In this document: positions 1 through 8,629 of the stretch, one piece after another
Layout of the letters: each line of letters opens with the position of its first letter
How positions within the stretch are numbered: position 1 is the stretch's first letter
DNA from: Amycolatopsis lexingtonensis
Lineage (GTDB): Bacteria > Actinomycetota > Actinomycetes > Mycobacteriales > Pseudonocardiaceae
Direction of reading: 5' to 3'
Length of the DNA stretch: 64,000 bases
NCBI RefSeq assembly: GCF_014873755.1
Contig: NZ_JADBEG010000001.1
Coordinates: forward strand, 2,978,501 to 3,042,500
The notes under the pieces: generated by a model
Told to the model about the DNA's origin: nothing
What the model saw: the letters and a program-made list of their open reading frames with translations, nothing else
The model's database searches: none
Program-made: the position numbers and the translations under genes

Positions 1-1
1 G

Positions 2-88
2 GCGAGCCGGCACCACGGCCTCCTCGCGGCGGGCGGCAGTGCCCTGGCCGCGACGGCGCTGGCCGTCTGGCGGCGGGCTCGCTCGTGA
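2..88 (+). CDS. C-terminal end of an unidentified protein (5' truncated by window edge)
   Basis: An open frame runs in from the window edge and stops with TGA at 86-88. The last 28 residues hold a short alanine/leucine-rich hydrophobic stretch ending in WRRARS, which looks like a membrane-associated or amphipathic C-terminus. The stop overlaps the GTG start of the next gene as GTGA, so the two are probably translationally coupled. Too little is present to assign a family. Confidence 0.4.
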   Translation, partial: ASRHHGLLAAGGSALAATALAVWRRARS

Positions 89-1788
89 CCGGCTTCGCCC
101 CGCACGTCCTGCGCGAGTACGCGCTGCTGGCCGACGGCGAGCGCGGCGCGCTGGGCGGCCCACGCGGGGACATCTGCTGGCTCTGCGCGCCCGGGTGGTC
201 CGACAGCGCCGTGCTGTCCTCGCTCATCGGCGGCACCGGCAGCTACACCGTCAGCCCGGTGGACACGTACGTCTGGGGCGGGTACTACGAGCCCGGCAGC
301 CTGATCTGGCGCAACCGCTGGGTGACGACGTCGACCGCGGTCGAATGCCGGGAAGCGCTGGCCCGCCCCGCGGACCCGCACCGGGTGGTCCTGCTGCGCC
401 GCGTCGAAGCCGTCGAGCGGGACGTCCGGGTCCGCGTCCGGCTCGACCTGGCCGACGACTTCGGCCGCCGCCCGTTGTGCGAGCTTCGCCGCGGCGACGA
501 CGGGACGTGGACCGGCCGCGCCGGCGACCTTTGGGTGCGGTGGACCGGCGCCGCCGGGCCCGGGCTGGGGTTCGAGCTGACCGTCCCGTCCGGCGGCCAC
601 CACGACCTGGTCCTGGAGATCTCCTCGCGGCAGTTGCCGGACCCGGTCGAGGCAGGTCGGCTGTGGCAAGCCACCGAACAGGCCTGGCACGCCGACGTCC
701 CCCGGTTCGAAAACAGCGTCGCGCCCCGGGACGCGCGGCACGCCTACGCGGTCCTGCGCGGGCTGACCACCGGCACCGGCGGCATGGTCGCCGCGGCCAC
801 GCTGGGCCTGCCGGAACGCGCCGAAGCCGGCCGCAACTACGACTACCGGTACGTCTGGCTGCGCGACCAGTGCTACGCCGGCCTCGCCGCCGCCGTCGGG
901 GAACCCCATCCGCTGCTCGACGACGCCCTGCGGTTCACCACCGCCCGCGTCCTCGACCACGGCGACCGGCTCCTGCCCGCCTACCGCACCGATGGCACCC
1001 CGCCGCCCGGTGAGACGCGGCTGGACCTGCCCGGCTACCCCGGCGGCGCCGGCATCGTGGGCAACCACGTCAACGAACAGTTCCAGCTCGACGCCTTGGG
1101 CGAGCTGCTGCAGCTGCATGCGGCCGCGGCCCGCCACGGCCGCCTGGGCGCCGATGACCGGCGCGCCACCGCCATCGTCGTCCAGCTCATCACCGACAGG
1201 TGGGACACGCCGGAGGCGGGCGTCTGGGAGCTGCACGACGAGTGGTGGACGCACTCGCGGCTCGCGTGCGTCGCGGGCCTGCGCGCGCTGGCCCGCGAGG
1301 TACCCCGCGGCGACGAGCTGACCCGGCTCGCCGACAAGCTGCTCGCCGAAACGACCGCGCGCTGCCTCGGCCCGCGCGGAGCGTGGCAGCGCAGCCCGGC
1401 GCACCCCGGCACGGACGCGGCCCTGTTGCTACCGCCCGTGCGCGGCGCCCTGCCACCCGAAGACCCGCGAACGCGCGCGACGCTCGCCGCGGTCGAGGAC
1501 ACGCTGACCGAGGACGGCTACGTCTACCGCTTCGCCCCGGACGACCGCCGCCTCGGCGAGGCCGAAGGCGCGTTCCTGCTGTGCGGCTTCACCATGGCAC
1601 TCGCGCACTGGCACCAGGGCGACCAGGCCACGGCGTTACGCTGGTTCGAGCGCAACCGCGCGTCGTGCGGACCGCCCGGGCTCTTGGCGGAGGAGTACGA
1701 CGTCCGGCAGCGCCAGCTGCGGGGCAACCTGCCGCAGGCGTTCGTCCACGCTCTGCTGCTGGAGACCTCGCAGCGCTTCGCCTGCTGA
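85..1788 (+). CDS. Glycoside hydrolase family 15 protein (glucoamylase/trehalase-like)
   Basis: 567 residues, the usual size for bacterial GH15 alpha-glucan or trehalose hydrolases. The N-terminal half is the beta-sandwich domain seen in this family. The (alpha/alpha)6 barrel follows, with the signature RNYDYRYVWLRD near residue 249, then FQLDALGE, GVWEL...WTHSRL and a C-terminal LLAEEYD motif near residue 533 matching the second catalytic glutamate region. The GTG start at 85 overlaps the preceding stop. The substrate cannot be told from sequence: alpha-glucosides or trehalose are likely. A trehalose synthase lies about 9 kb downstream, but there is no direct operon link. No secretion signal is visible, so it is probably cytoplasmic. 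Confidence 0.85.
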   Translation: MTGFAPHVLREYALLADGERGALGGPRGDICWLCAPGWSDSAVLSSLIGGTGSYTVSPVDTYVWGGYYEPGSLIWRNRWVTTSTAVECREALARPADPHRVVLLRRVEAVERDVRVRVRLDLADDFGRRPLCELRRGDDGTWTGRAGDLWVRWTGAAGPGLGFELTVPSGGHHDLVLEISSRQLPDPVEAGRLWQATEQAWHADVPRFENSVAPRDARHAYAVLRGLTTGTGGMVAAATLGLPERAEAGRNYDYRYVWLRDQCYAGLAAAVGEPHPLLDDALRFTTARVLDHGDRLLPAYRTDGTPPPGETRLDLPGYPGGAGIVGNHVNEQFQLDALGELLQLHAAAARHGRLGADDRRATAIVVQLITDRWDTPEAGVWELHDEWWTHSRLACVAGLRALAREVPRGDELTRLADKLLAETTARCLGPRGAWQRSPAHPGTDAALLLPPVRGALPPEDPRTRATLAAVEDTLTEDGYVYRFAPDDRRLGEAEGAFLLCGFTMALAHWHQGDQATALRWFERNRASCGPPGLLAEEYDVRQRQLRGNLPQAFVHALLLETSQRFAC

Positions 1789-1795
1789 GCGCGGG

Positions 1796-2761
1796 TCAGC
1801 GGAACTCGGGCAGCACGTGCTCCTGCCAGCCGCGGAAGAACGCGTCGTGGTCCGGGCCGACCTGCTGGACGTAGACCTCGTCCACCCCCGCGTCGACGTA
1901 CTGCCGGACGCGCTCCGCGTGGGCCTTCGGGTCGTCGCCGCACACGATCGCCTCGGCGACGTCGTCGCGCGAGACCAGCGACATCGCCGCGGCGAAGTCC
2001 TCCGGTCGCGGGATGATCTGGCCCAGCTGACCCGGCAGCGCGTCGCTGGCCCACAGCCGGTGCGCGACGTCGAGGGCGGCGTCCGCGTCGGCGTCCCAGC
2101 TCACCTTCATCCCGGCCTGCACCGGCTTGTCACCGCCGCCGGACTCGCGGAACGCGCGCACCAGGTCGGCGTCCGGCATGACGGTGCAGTAGCCGTCCCC
2201 GATCCGGCCGGCGAGCTCGGTCGCCTGCGGCCCGAAGCCGGAGACGTAGATCGGCACCGGCCGCTCCGGCACCGTGTAGATCCGGGCGTCCTGCACCCGG
2301 TAGTGCGGCCCGCGGTGGCTGACGGACTCGCCCCGGATGCCGGCCGCGTGCAGTTCCCGGATGACCTCGATCGCCTCTTCGAGCATGGCCAGCCGTTCCC
2401 CGACCGACGGCCACGGGTCGCCGAGGATGTGCTCGTTGAGCGCCTCCCCCGACCCCACCCCCAGCACGAACCGCCCGTCGAGCTGCACGGCCGCGGTCGC
2501 CGCCGCCTGGGCGATCACCGCCGGGTGCAGCCGGATCGTCGGGCAGGTCACCGCCGTCGTCACCGGCAGCGAGACCGCCTCCGACAGCGCCCCGATCACC
2601 GACCAGACGAACGGGCTCTGCCCCTGCTCGTCGTTCCACGGGTGGAAGTGGTCGGAGATCCACAGCTTCTCGAACCCCGCGGCCTCGGCCGCCTTGGCCT
2701 GGGCGATCAGTTCACGCGGGCCGTACTGCTCGCAGGACAAGAAGTATCCGATCGACGTCAT
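1796..2761 (-). CDS. LLM-class F420-dependent oxidoreductase
   Basis: 321 residues with a luciferase-like TIM barrel. The start MTSIGYFLSCEQYGP is typical of a small clade of F420-dependent LLM enzymes. Further family features are LWISDHFHPW near residue 34, a LGVGSGEALNE loop near residue 114, and a C-terminal DEVYVQQVGPD segment. The protein is expected to transfer hydride between F420H2 and an unknown substrate. Its ATG overlaps the TGA of the SWIM gene as ATGA, so it is the third gene of the SNF2-SWIM-LLM unit. It converges with the GH15 gene with only 7 bp between them, leaving no room for a hairpin terminator. Confidence 0.88.
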   Translation of the reverse strand: MTSIGYFLSCEQYGPRELIAQAKAAEAAGFEKLWISDHFHPWNDEQGQSPFVWSVIGALSEAVSLPVTTAVTCPTIRLHPAVIAQAAATAAVQLDGRFVLGVGSGEALNEHILGDPWPSVGERLAMLEEAIEVIRELHAAGIRGESVSHRGPHYRVQDARIYTVPERPVPIYVSGFGPQATELAGRIGDGYCTVMPDADLVRAFRESGGGDKPVQAGMKVSWDADADAALDVAHRLWASDALPGQLGQIIPRPEDFAAAMSLVSRDDVAEAIVCGDDPKAHAERVRQYVDAGVDEVYVQQVGPDHDAFFRGWQEHVLPEFR

Positions 2762-3492
2762 GGCCCGCGGGTACCCGGCCCGAGGGCCCGGTACACCGGC
2801 CGGAGCAGCTCGGCGACGTCTGCACCGGCCACGGTGACCCCGAACGGCGGCGCCTGGTCCAGCAGCGCGTCGACCGCCGTCCGCGGGCCGTGCAGCGGTG
2901 CCGCGGCACCCAAGCCCGGAGCCTGACCGCAGTCGAAGAAGGTGTCCATGACGTCGGTCAGGGCCGGCGACGTGTCGGCGGGGTCGCGCGGCTCGGCGGA
3001 CATGAGCCGGTTCTTCAGCTCGTCGAGCAACGCTTCGCGGTTCCGGCCGCGCAGCGCGAGGACCGTGAACGGATCGTCGGCGACCCGCGCCACGAGCGCG
3101 GAGAACACCGCGTTCAGGTGACCGCACGGCACCTCGGCGGCCGGGCAGGTGCAGTCCAGGGACACCTCCCGCGCCGACGACGGGAACAACGGCAGCCGGG
3201 CCGCGGTGAAGATCTGCTCGACGTCGCGGGGCAGCTCGCCACCGAGCAGCAGCACCGTCAGCGACGCTTTCGCCGCGAGGGCCTGGGTGATCGCCGCCCA
3301 GTCCGGTTTCCCGAACGCCGTGAGCCCGATCCGCACCTGGTGGACGCGGTCGTCCCGCACCTCGGCGTCGACGCGCCCGGCGCCGACCGTCAGGGACTCG
3401 ACGTGCCCCTGGCCCTGCGCGGGGAGGAGGACGCCGACGGCCGTCAGCGCCCGGATGAACCGGGCCGGCCACCACGGGAGCGGCTCAGTCAT
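2758..3492 (-). CDS. SWIM zinc-finger protein
   Basis: 244 residues. The zinc motif CxCx(n)CxH is seen as DCTCPAAEVPCGH around residues 113-125. SWIM proteins bind nucleic acid or protein partners and in actinobacteria are commonly encoded beside a SNF2-type helicase, as here. The start (ATG at 3492) lies 8 bp inside the end of the helicase gene and the stop overlaps the next start, so the three genes form a tight operon. Catalytic function is not expected; an adaptor role for the helicase is inferred. Confidence 0.88.
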   Translation of the reverse strand: MTEPLPWWPARFIRALTAVGVLLPAQGQGHVESLTVGAGRVDAEVRDDRVHQVRIGLTAFGKPDWAAITQALAAKASLTVLLLGGELPRDVEQIFTAARLPLFPSSAREVSLDCTCPAAEVPCGHLNAVFSALVARVADDPFTVLALRGRNREALLDELKNRLMSAEPRDPADTSPALTDVMDTFFDCGQAPGLGAAAPLHGPRTAVDALLDQAPPFGVTVAGADVAELLRPVYRALGPGTRGP

Positions 3493-6400
3493 CGATCGCG
3501 TCCTCCCCCAGGGCGAGCAGGCCGCGCAGCGCGTCCGTGGACAGTTCGGTGAGCCAGCTTTCGCCCTCGCCCACGACCATGCCCGCGAGCGCGCGCTTCT
3601 TGGTGATCAAGGTGTCGATGCGTTCCTCGATGGTGCCCGGGCAGAGGAACTTCCGGACCTGGACCCTGCGGCCCTGCCCGATCCGGAACGCCCGGTCGGT
3701 GGCCTGGTTCTCCACCGCCGGGTTCCACCAGCGGTCCAGGTGCAGGACCTGATTGGCGGCGGTCAGCGTGAGCCCGGAACCACCCGCTTTGAGTGAGAGC
3801 AAGAGGATCCGCGGGCCGTCGCCGGCCTGGAACCGCTCCACGATCGCGTCCCGCGCGCCTTTCGCCAGGCTTCCGTGCAGGAACGCGACTTCGGTGCCGA
3901 GCCGGTCGGTCAGGTGGGGCACGAGCAGGTGGCCGAATTCGGTGTACTGCGTGAAGCACAGCACCCGGTCACCCGAGGCGAGGATTTCCGCCAGGATCTC
4001 TTCGAGGCGGCTGACCTTGCCCGAGCGGCGGCCGATCGGCGAACCGTCGTGCAGCAGGTGCGCGGGGTGGTTGCAGACCTGCTTGAGCTTCGTGATCGCG
4101 GCGAGGACGTTGCCGCGGCGCTTGATGCCCTGGCTGTTCTCGATCTTCTTCATCATCTCGTCGACGATGGCGCGGTAGAGCGTGCCCTGTTCGCGGGTGA
4201 GCCGGTACTCCTGCCGGATTTCGATCTTTTCCGGAAGCTCGGGCACGATCACCGGATCCGTCTTCACCCGGCGCAGCAGGTACGGCTGCGTGAGCCGGCG
4301 CAGCTCGGCGGCCGTGGCGGTGTCGCCCCGGCGCTCGATCGGGACCGCGAACCGTTGCCGGAACTCGAACCTGCTGCCGAGCAGCCCGGGGTTGAGCAGG
4401 TCCAGTACCGACCACAGGTCCGCCAGCCGGTTCTCCACCGGGGTGCCGGTCAGCGCGAGCCGGTGCCCGGCGGTGAACCGCCGCACTGCCTTGGCCGTCG
4501 CGGTGTCGGCGTTCTTGATGGCGTGCGCTTCGTCGAGCACCAGGCGCCGCCAGGTGACCGTCTCGAGCTCGCCGGCGTCACGGGCGGCGGTGGCGTAGGT
4601 CGTGACGACGAGGTCGGCCGCGGCGACCCGCTCGGCAAGGGCGTCCCCGTGCAGGCGGGCGCCGCCGTGGTGGGCGTGGACCCGCAGGCCGGGCGCGAAG
4701 TCCGCCGCCTCCCGCTGCCACATGCCGACCAGCGACATCGGGCACAGCACCAGCGTCGGGCCGCGGTCGCCGTCCGCTCGCTCGAGCGCCTCGAGGGCCA
4801 GCGTCTGGACGGTCTTGCCGAGGCCCATGTCGTCGGCCAGGCACGCACCGAGCCCCAGCTCCGACATGAACGCCAGCCAGGCGACCCCCCGCTGCTGGTA
4901 GGGGCGCAGCGTGGCGCGGAACGACGGCGGCAGCTCGACCGGCCGCAGTTTCTGCTGGACCCGCCCGGCCAGGACGTCCCCGGCCCAGCCGTCGGCGCTG
5001 ACGCCGGTGACCGGGAGCGGCGTCTCCCGTGTGAGGTGGACGAGCTCCAGCACCTCGGCCGCGGTGGGGCGCCGGTGCGGGTCGCGGCGCAGGTACTCGA
5101 GACCGGCGCGGAGCCGTTCGGGATCGACGCTGATCCACCTCCCCCGCAGCCGCACCAGCGGGGTCTTCGCCGCGACGAGCTTCGCCAGCTCTTCTTCGCC
5201 GAGCTCGTCGTCGCCCACCGCGAGCGACCAGCGGAACGCGGCCAGCTCGTCGCGGCCCACCCGGCTGCGGGTGACGACCTGCTCCGACGGCGTGCTGCTG
5301 ACCGACAGCCGCAACGCGAGCCGGCGCCGGCCGTCCCAGGTGGCCGGGAGCTGCACCTCGAACCCGGCTTCGACGAGCCGGGTCGCGCCCGAGGTGAGGA
5401 ACTGTTCGGCTTCCTCGACGGTCAGGTCGTACTCGGCCGGTTGCGTCCGGCGCACGGCGGGCGCCAGCACCGGCTCGACGAGCGCGGCGCGGCCGAGTTC
5501 GGCGAGGAACAGCCCCTTCGGGTCCCGGACCAGGCCGTTCGCCTCGCCCGACCAGATCTGCCCCGCCGACAGCAGCAAGCTCGGATCGGCGGTCGACCGC
5601 AGCAGGAACTGCAGCTGCCACTTGGTGCCGTCCCCGGTCTGGTCGTCCGGATCGTCCTCGGCCGGCCGCCGCAAGGTGCCGACCTCGGCCAGCCGGAAAC
5701 ACGCCCGGCCGTCGACGACGTCGCTGTCGGCGACTTCGTCCCACTTCGCGACGGCCTCGGCCAGGACCCCGAGCTCGTCCAGCGGCAGTTCGACGCGGGG
5801 ATCGCCGCCCGCCAGCGCGGCCAGCCACACCCCGGCCGCGCCCCGGCCCCCGCGCAGGTCGACGGGCGGATCCGCCCGCGCCAGCCGATCCCGCACCGCG
5901 GCGTCGGCCAGGGCGTGCAGGGCATCGGTGACGAGCGCTCGCGGCGAGGCCCCGGTGAGCGGCGCGATCTCCTCGGCCCGCCCGACCGGCGGCATGGCCG
6001 CGGCCAGCGCGTCGAACGCGACGAAGTCCACCCCCTGCAGCACCGGGCGCCACCGGGCCTCCGCTGCGTCGCCCCGGCGGAGCAGCGTCGGCAGGACCCG
6101 CCCGCGCCGCACCAGGTCCGCGGCCAGGCGGGCCACCGCCCGCAGGTAGGTGACCGAAGCGCCGTAGGAGGCCGAGTCGTCGAGGTCGTCCAGCTCGGCC
6201 GCGTCCACGACCAGGGCCGGGACCGACCACGGCCGCAACGACGGAGCCGCGCCCCGCCGCTTGGCGGCCGGCTCGGCGGACGCGAAGGGCCGGTTCGCCC
6301 GTGACGGCAGCAGCAGCGTCACCGACGTCGGCTTGCCGGGGTGCAGCGCGGTCAGGCTCGCGCTGGAGACCGCGAACGGGTGCGACAGGGCGATCCGGCT

Positions 6401-6544
6401 CGGCCGGCTCGACGGGCCGGCCGCGATCCGGTCGTGCTCCGCCCAGAGCAGCAGACCCCGGCCCGGCGACCACAGGGCGTGCACCAACGGCAAGGGCTGA
6501 GGCTCCTTCGTCGTCCGATCCGGGTTCCCCGCAGATCGTCGCAC
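3485..6544 (-). CDS. SNF2/RapA-type DEAD-box helicase
   Basis: Up to 1019 residues. The N-terminal half is an SNF2-associated region without clear motifs. The ATPase has Walker A DDMGLGKTVQT near residue 568, DEAH near 670, and helicase C-terminal motifs GGSGLTL and DRWWNPAVENQATDRAFRIGQ between about 920 and 955. Such proteins translocate on double-stranded DNA and remodel protein-DNA complexes. The start is uncertain: GTG at 6544 gives the longest form, while GTG at 6484 (VHALWSPGRGLLLWAEHD) begins at the point where the conserved sequence starts. Neither has a strong ribosome-binding site. First gene of the SNF2-SWIM-LLM operon. Confidence 0.9.
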   Translation of the reverse strand: MRRSAGNPDRTTKEPQPLPLVHALWSPGRGLLLWAEHDRIAAGPSSRPSRIALSHPFAVSSASLTALHPGKPTSVTLLLPSRANRPFASAEPAAKRRGAAPSLRPWSVPALVVDAAELDDLDDSASYGASVTYLRAVARLAADLVRRGRVLPTLLRRGDAAEARWRPVLQGVDFVAFDALAAAMPPVGRAEEIAPLTGASPRALVTDALHALADAAVRDRLARADPPVDLRGGRGAAGVWLAALAGGDPRVELPLDELGVLAEAVAKWDEVADSDVVDGRACFRLAEVGTLRRPAEDDPDDQTGDGTKWQLQFLLRSTADPSLLLSAGQIWSGEANGLVRDPKGLFLAELGRAALVEPVLAPAVRRTQPAEYDLTVEEAEQFLTSGATRLVEAGFEVQLPATWDGRRRLALRLSVSSTPSEQVVTRSRVGRDELAAFRWSLAVGDDELGEEELAKLVAAKTPLVRLRGRWISVDPERLRAGLEYLRRDPHRRPTAAEVLELVHLTRETPLPVTGVSADGWAGDVLAGRVQQKLRPVELPPSFRATLRPYQQRGVAWLAFMSELGLGACLADDMGLGKTVQTLALEALERADGDRGPTLVLCPMSLVGMWQREAADFAPGLRVHAHHGGARLHGDALAERVAAADLVVTTYATAARDAGELETVTWRRLVLDEAHAIKNADTATAKAVRRFTAGHRLALTGTPVENRLADLWSVLDLLNPGLLGSRFEFRQRFAVPIERRGDTATAAELRRLTQPYLLRRVKTDPVIVPELPEKIEIRQEYRLTREQGTLYRAIVDEMMKKIENSQGIKRRGNVLAAITKLKQVCNHPAHLLHDGSPIGRRSGKVSRLEEILAEILASGDRVLCFTQYTEFGHLLVPHLTDRLGTEVAFLHGSLAKGARDAIVERFQAGDGPRILLLSLKAGGSGLTLTAANQVLHLDRWWNPAVENQATDRAFRIGQGRRVQVRKFLCPGTIEERIDTLITKKRALAGMVVGEGESWLTELSTDALRGLLALGEDAIDD

Positions 6545-6581
6545 GGCGCACGTGGCGGCCCGACGCCCGCCTGAGGGAGCT

Positions 6582-7412
6582 TCACCGCCAGGGCAGGACT
6601 TCGCCGTGGCGGACCAGCTCGCCGTACTGCGCGGGGTCGAGGGGCGCCGACACGAGGTCCAGCAGCACCTCCGCCGCTTGGGCGGGGCTCGGCGCGTCGC
6701 GGACGTCCCACCACAGCGCCGACGTCGGGGTGTTCATCATCCCGGGGCAGACGGCGGCGAGCAGGATCCCGCGCGCCAGGTCGTCGTCACGGCGCCCGGC
6801 GGCGAGCGCGCGCACGGCCGCGACCTGGCCGATCTTGGACGGGATGTTGACGAACCCCGGCCAGTCACCGCCGCGGGCACTGCCGTCTTTGACCGCGTCA
6901 CGCCAGGCGGCCACCTGCTTGTCCAACTCGTCCAAAGAGGACAGACCGTCGAACCGGTCGTGCAGCGCCGGTGCCAGGTGCCGCAAGGTGCCGAACGAGC
7001 TGGCCACGACGAGGAACCGGCCGCCGTCGCGCAGCAGCGGCGCGAACGCCCGCAGCAGCCGGGTGGTGCCGAAGTTGTTCACCTCGGCGTACTCCTCGAC
7101 GATCGCGCGGGGGTCGTCATCGGGCCCGACGCGCATGACGGCGTTGCCGAACACGACGTCGACCCCGCCGTGCCGGTCCGCCAGCCGCTCGGCGAGCCGG
7201 GCCGGAGCGTGCGGATCGGCGACGTCGAGAACTTCGCCGCGGACCCGGGCGCCCCCGGCGGGCATGGCCTCGACGGCCTGGGCCACGCGTCCGGCGTCGC
7301 GGCCGGTGAGGTAGACGGTGTCCTCAGTGGACCACCGCTGGGCGAGCCCGTCGACGAGGGCCAGGCCGAGTCCCTGGGTGGCCCCGGTGACGAGGGCGGC
7401 TTTCGGGGTCAT
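6582..7412 (-). CDS. SDR-family protein lacking the catalytic tyrosine
   Basis: 276 residues with a Rossmann fold. The cofactor motif TGATQGLG is near residue 9, DVVFGNAV stands in the NAG position, and FLVVASSFGTL carries the catalytic serine strand. The YxxxK position reads NIPSK, so the catalytic Tyr is replaced by Asn (codon AAC), although the Lys is kept. The layout resembles carbonyl-reductase-like SDRs. It overlaps the upstream SDR gene by 4 bp (ATGA), so the pair is co-translated. It may be an inactive partner, a non-redox SDR or an enzyme with altered chemistry. Confidence 0.8.
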   Translation of the reverse strand: MTPKAALVTGATQGLGLALVDGLAQRWSTEDTVYLTGRDAGRVAQAVEAMPAGGARVRGEVLDVADPHAPARLAERLADRHGGVDVVFGNAVMRVGPDDDPRAIVEEYAEVNNFGTTRLLRAFAPLLRDGGRFLVVASSFGTLRHLAPALHDRFDGLSSLDELDKQVAAWRDAVKDGSARGGDWPGFVNIPSKIGQVAAVRALAAGRRDDDLARGILLAAVCPGMMNTPTSALWWDVRDAPSPAQAAEVLLDLVSAPLDPAQYGELVRHGEVLPWR

Positions 7413-8347
7413 GCGATTCCTTTCGCGAGCAGGGTTTCCGACCGGGTCCACAGCCGCTCGGCGCCTTCGGGGTCGAGCGCGTAGCGGGCCACACCGTGCA
7501 ACGGCGCGGCGTCCCCGCGGCGGTCGATGGTCCCGGTCTCGTTGCAGTCGGCGAAGTAGCGGCCGCCGATCCCGTCGAGCAGCGGCGAGGTGGCGAGCAG
7601 GACCGACGTCGCCGCGCCCTGTTCCGGCGTCTTGATCAGCTCCGGCGGGACCTTGCCGGAGCCGCGGCCACCGGTGTGGCGCTGGAGGTTCGTGTAGATC
7701 GCGCCGGGCATCAGCGCGTTGGCCGTGATGCCGTCCCCGGCCCAGCGGCGCGTCGCTTCGACCGCGAAGAGCACGTTGGCGGTTTTGGATTGCCCGTAGG
7801 CGAGCCACGGGTCGTACGGCTGGAAGGCGAAGTGAATGTCGTCGAAGACCACCGGCGACTGTTGGTGCCCGCTGGAGCTGACCACCACGATCCGCGCGGC
7901 GCCGGCCGCGGCCAGCGCGTCGTGCAGGCCGGTGGCCAGCGCGAAGTGCCCGAGGTGGTTGGTGGCGAACTGCCACTCCCAGCCCTGCTCGGTGTACTGC
8001 TCCGGCGTCGCCATCACGCCGGCGTTGTTGACGAGGATGTGCAGCGGGCCGTCCCAGGCCGACGTGAAGGCGGCGATCGAGTCGGGGTCGGTGAGGTCCA
8101 GCGGCGCGACGCGCAGCGCGGTGCTCCCGGTCGTGGCCGCGATGTCCTTGGCGGCACGCTCCCCCGCCTCGACGTCACGGACGGCCAGGGTCACCTCGGC
8201 GCCGGTCGTGGCCAGTGCGCGCGCGGTCTCGGTGCCGAGGCCGGAGGACGCACCGGTCACCACCGCACGCCGGCCGCTCAGGTCGATGCCCGCGGCGACC
8301 TCCGCCGCGGTGCTGCGGAAACCGAAGGGAGTCTTGATCAGGTCCAT
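7409..8347 (-). CDS. Short-chain dehydrogenase/reductase (retinol-dehydrogenase-like)
   Basis: 312 residues. Complete classical SDR set: TGASSGLG near residue 32, NNAGVM near 109, VVVSSSGH, then YGQSK with Tyr and Lys intact. The N-terminal MDLIKTPFGF extension is common in actinobacterial relatives of retinol dehydrogenases and protochlorophyllide reductases. NADP(H) is the likely cofactor (an Arg follows the second strand). First gene of a two-gene SDR unit. The substrate is unknown. Confidence 0.88.
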   Translation of the reverse strand: MDLIKTPFGFRSTAAEVAAGIDLSGRRAVVTGASSGLGTETARALATTGAEVTLAVRDVEAGERAAKDIAATTGSTALRVAPLDLTDPDSIAAFTSAWDGPLHILVNNAGVMATPEQYTEQGWEWQFATNHLGHFALATGLHDALAAAGAARIVVVSSSGHQQSPVVFDDIHFAFQPYDPWLAYGQSKTANVLFAVEATRRWAGDGITANALMPGAIYTNLQRHTGGRGSGKVPPELIKTPEQGAATSVLLATSPLLDGIGGRYFADCNETGTIDRRGDAAPLHGVARYALDPEGAERLWTRSETLLAKGIA

Positions 8348-8441
8348 GACTCCACGCTAGATCCGCTCGGGCCATGCGAAAAGTGAAAGGTCGGCAGACC
8401 TGGTATGCGGAAAAGTCATGCCCGCACTCGTCGATGGCCCA

Positions 8442-8600
8442 GGGGCCCGGCGAAGTCACGCGGCCGGGCCACTCCGCCGCCGGTGACCCGCTCGCCCCAC
8501 GTCCTGAATGACTCATTCAGGTCTTCGGAGGTCCTGAATGAGTCATTCAAGACGCCGGCGCGACGCCGCGGACCGCACCGACCCGACTTTGCCGGGCCCC
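8442..8600. repeat. 159-bp palindromic repeat element, copy A (intact)
   Basis: The ends are 16-bp inverted repeats with one mismatch: GGGGCCCGGCGAAGTC at 8442-8457 and its complement at 8585-8600. The centre holds two copies of TGAATGASTCATTCA, at about 8505-8520 and 8533-8548. The same element, inverted and interrupted by an IS110, is at 33035-34783, and both are 159 bp when the insertion is removed. It sits between the SDR start and the end of the alcohol dehydrogenase. No coding sequence is present. It looks like a non-autonomous mobile or REP-like element. Confidence 0.85.
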
Positions 8601-8629
8601 TGCGTCGGTGGCCGGGCGGCAGCGGAGTT

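Noticed and set aside
3875..6304. Long open frames opposite the SNF2 gene and opposite other GC-rich genes
   Set aside because: They are antisense shadows caused by third-position GC bias: Arg/Pro/Gly/Ala-rich, without family motifs or ribosome-binding sites.
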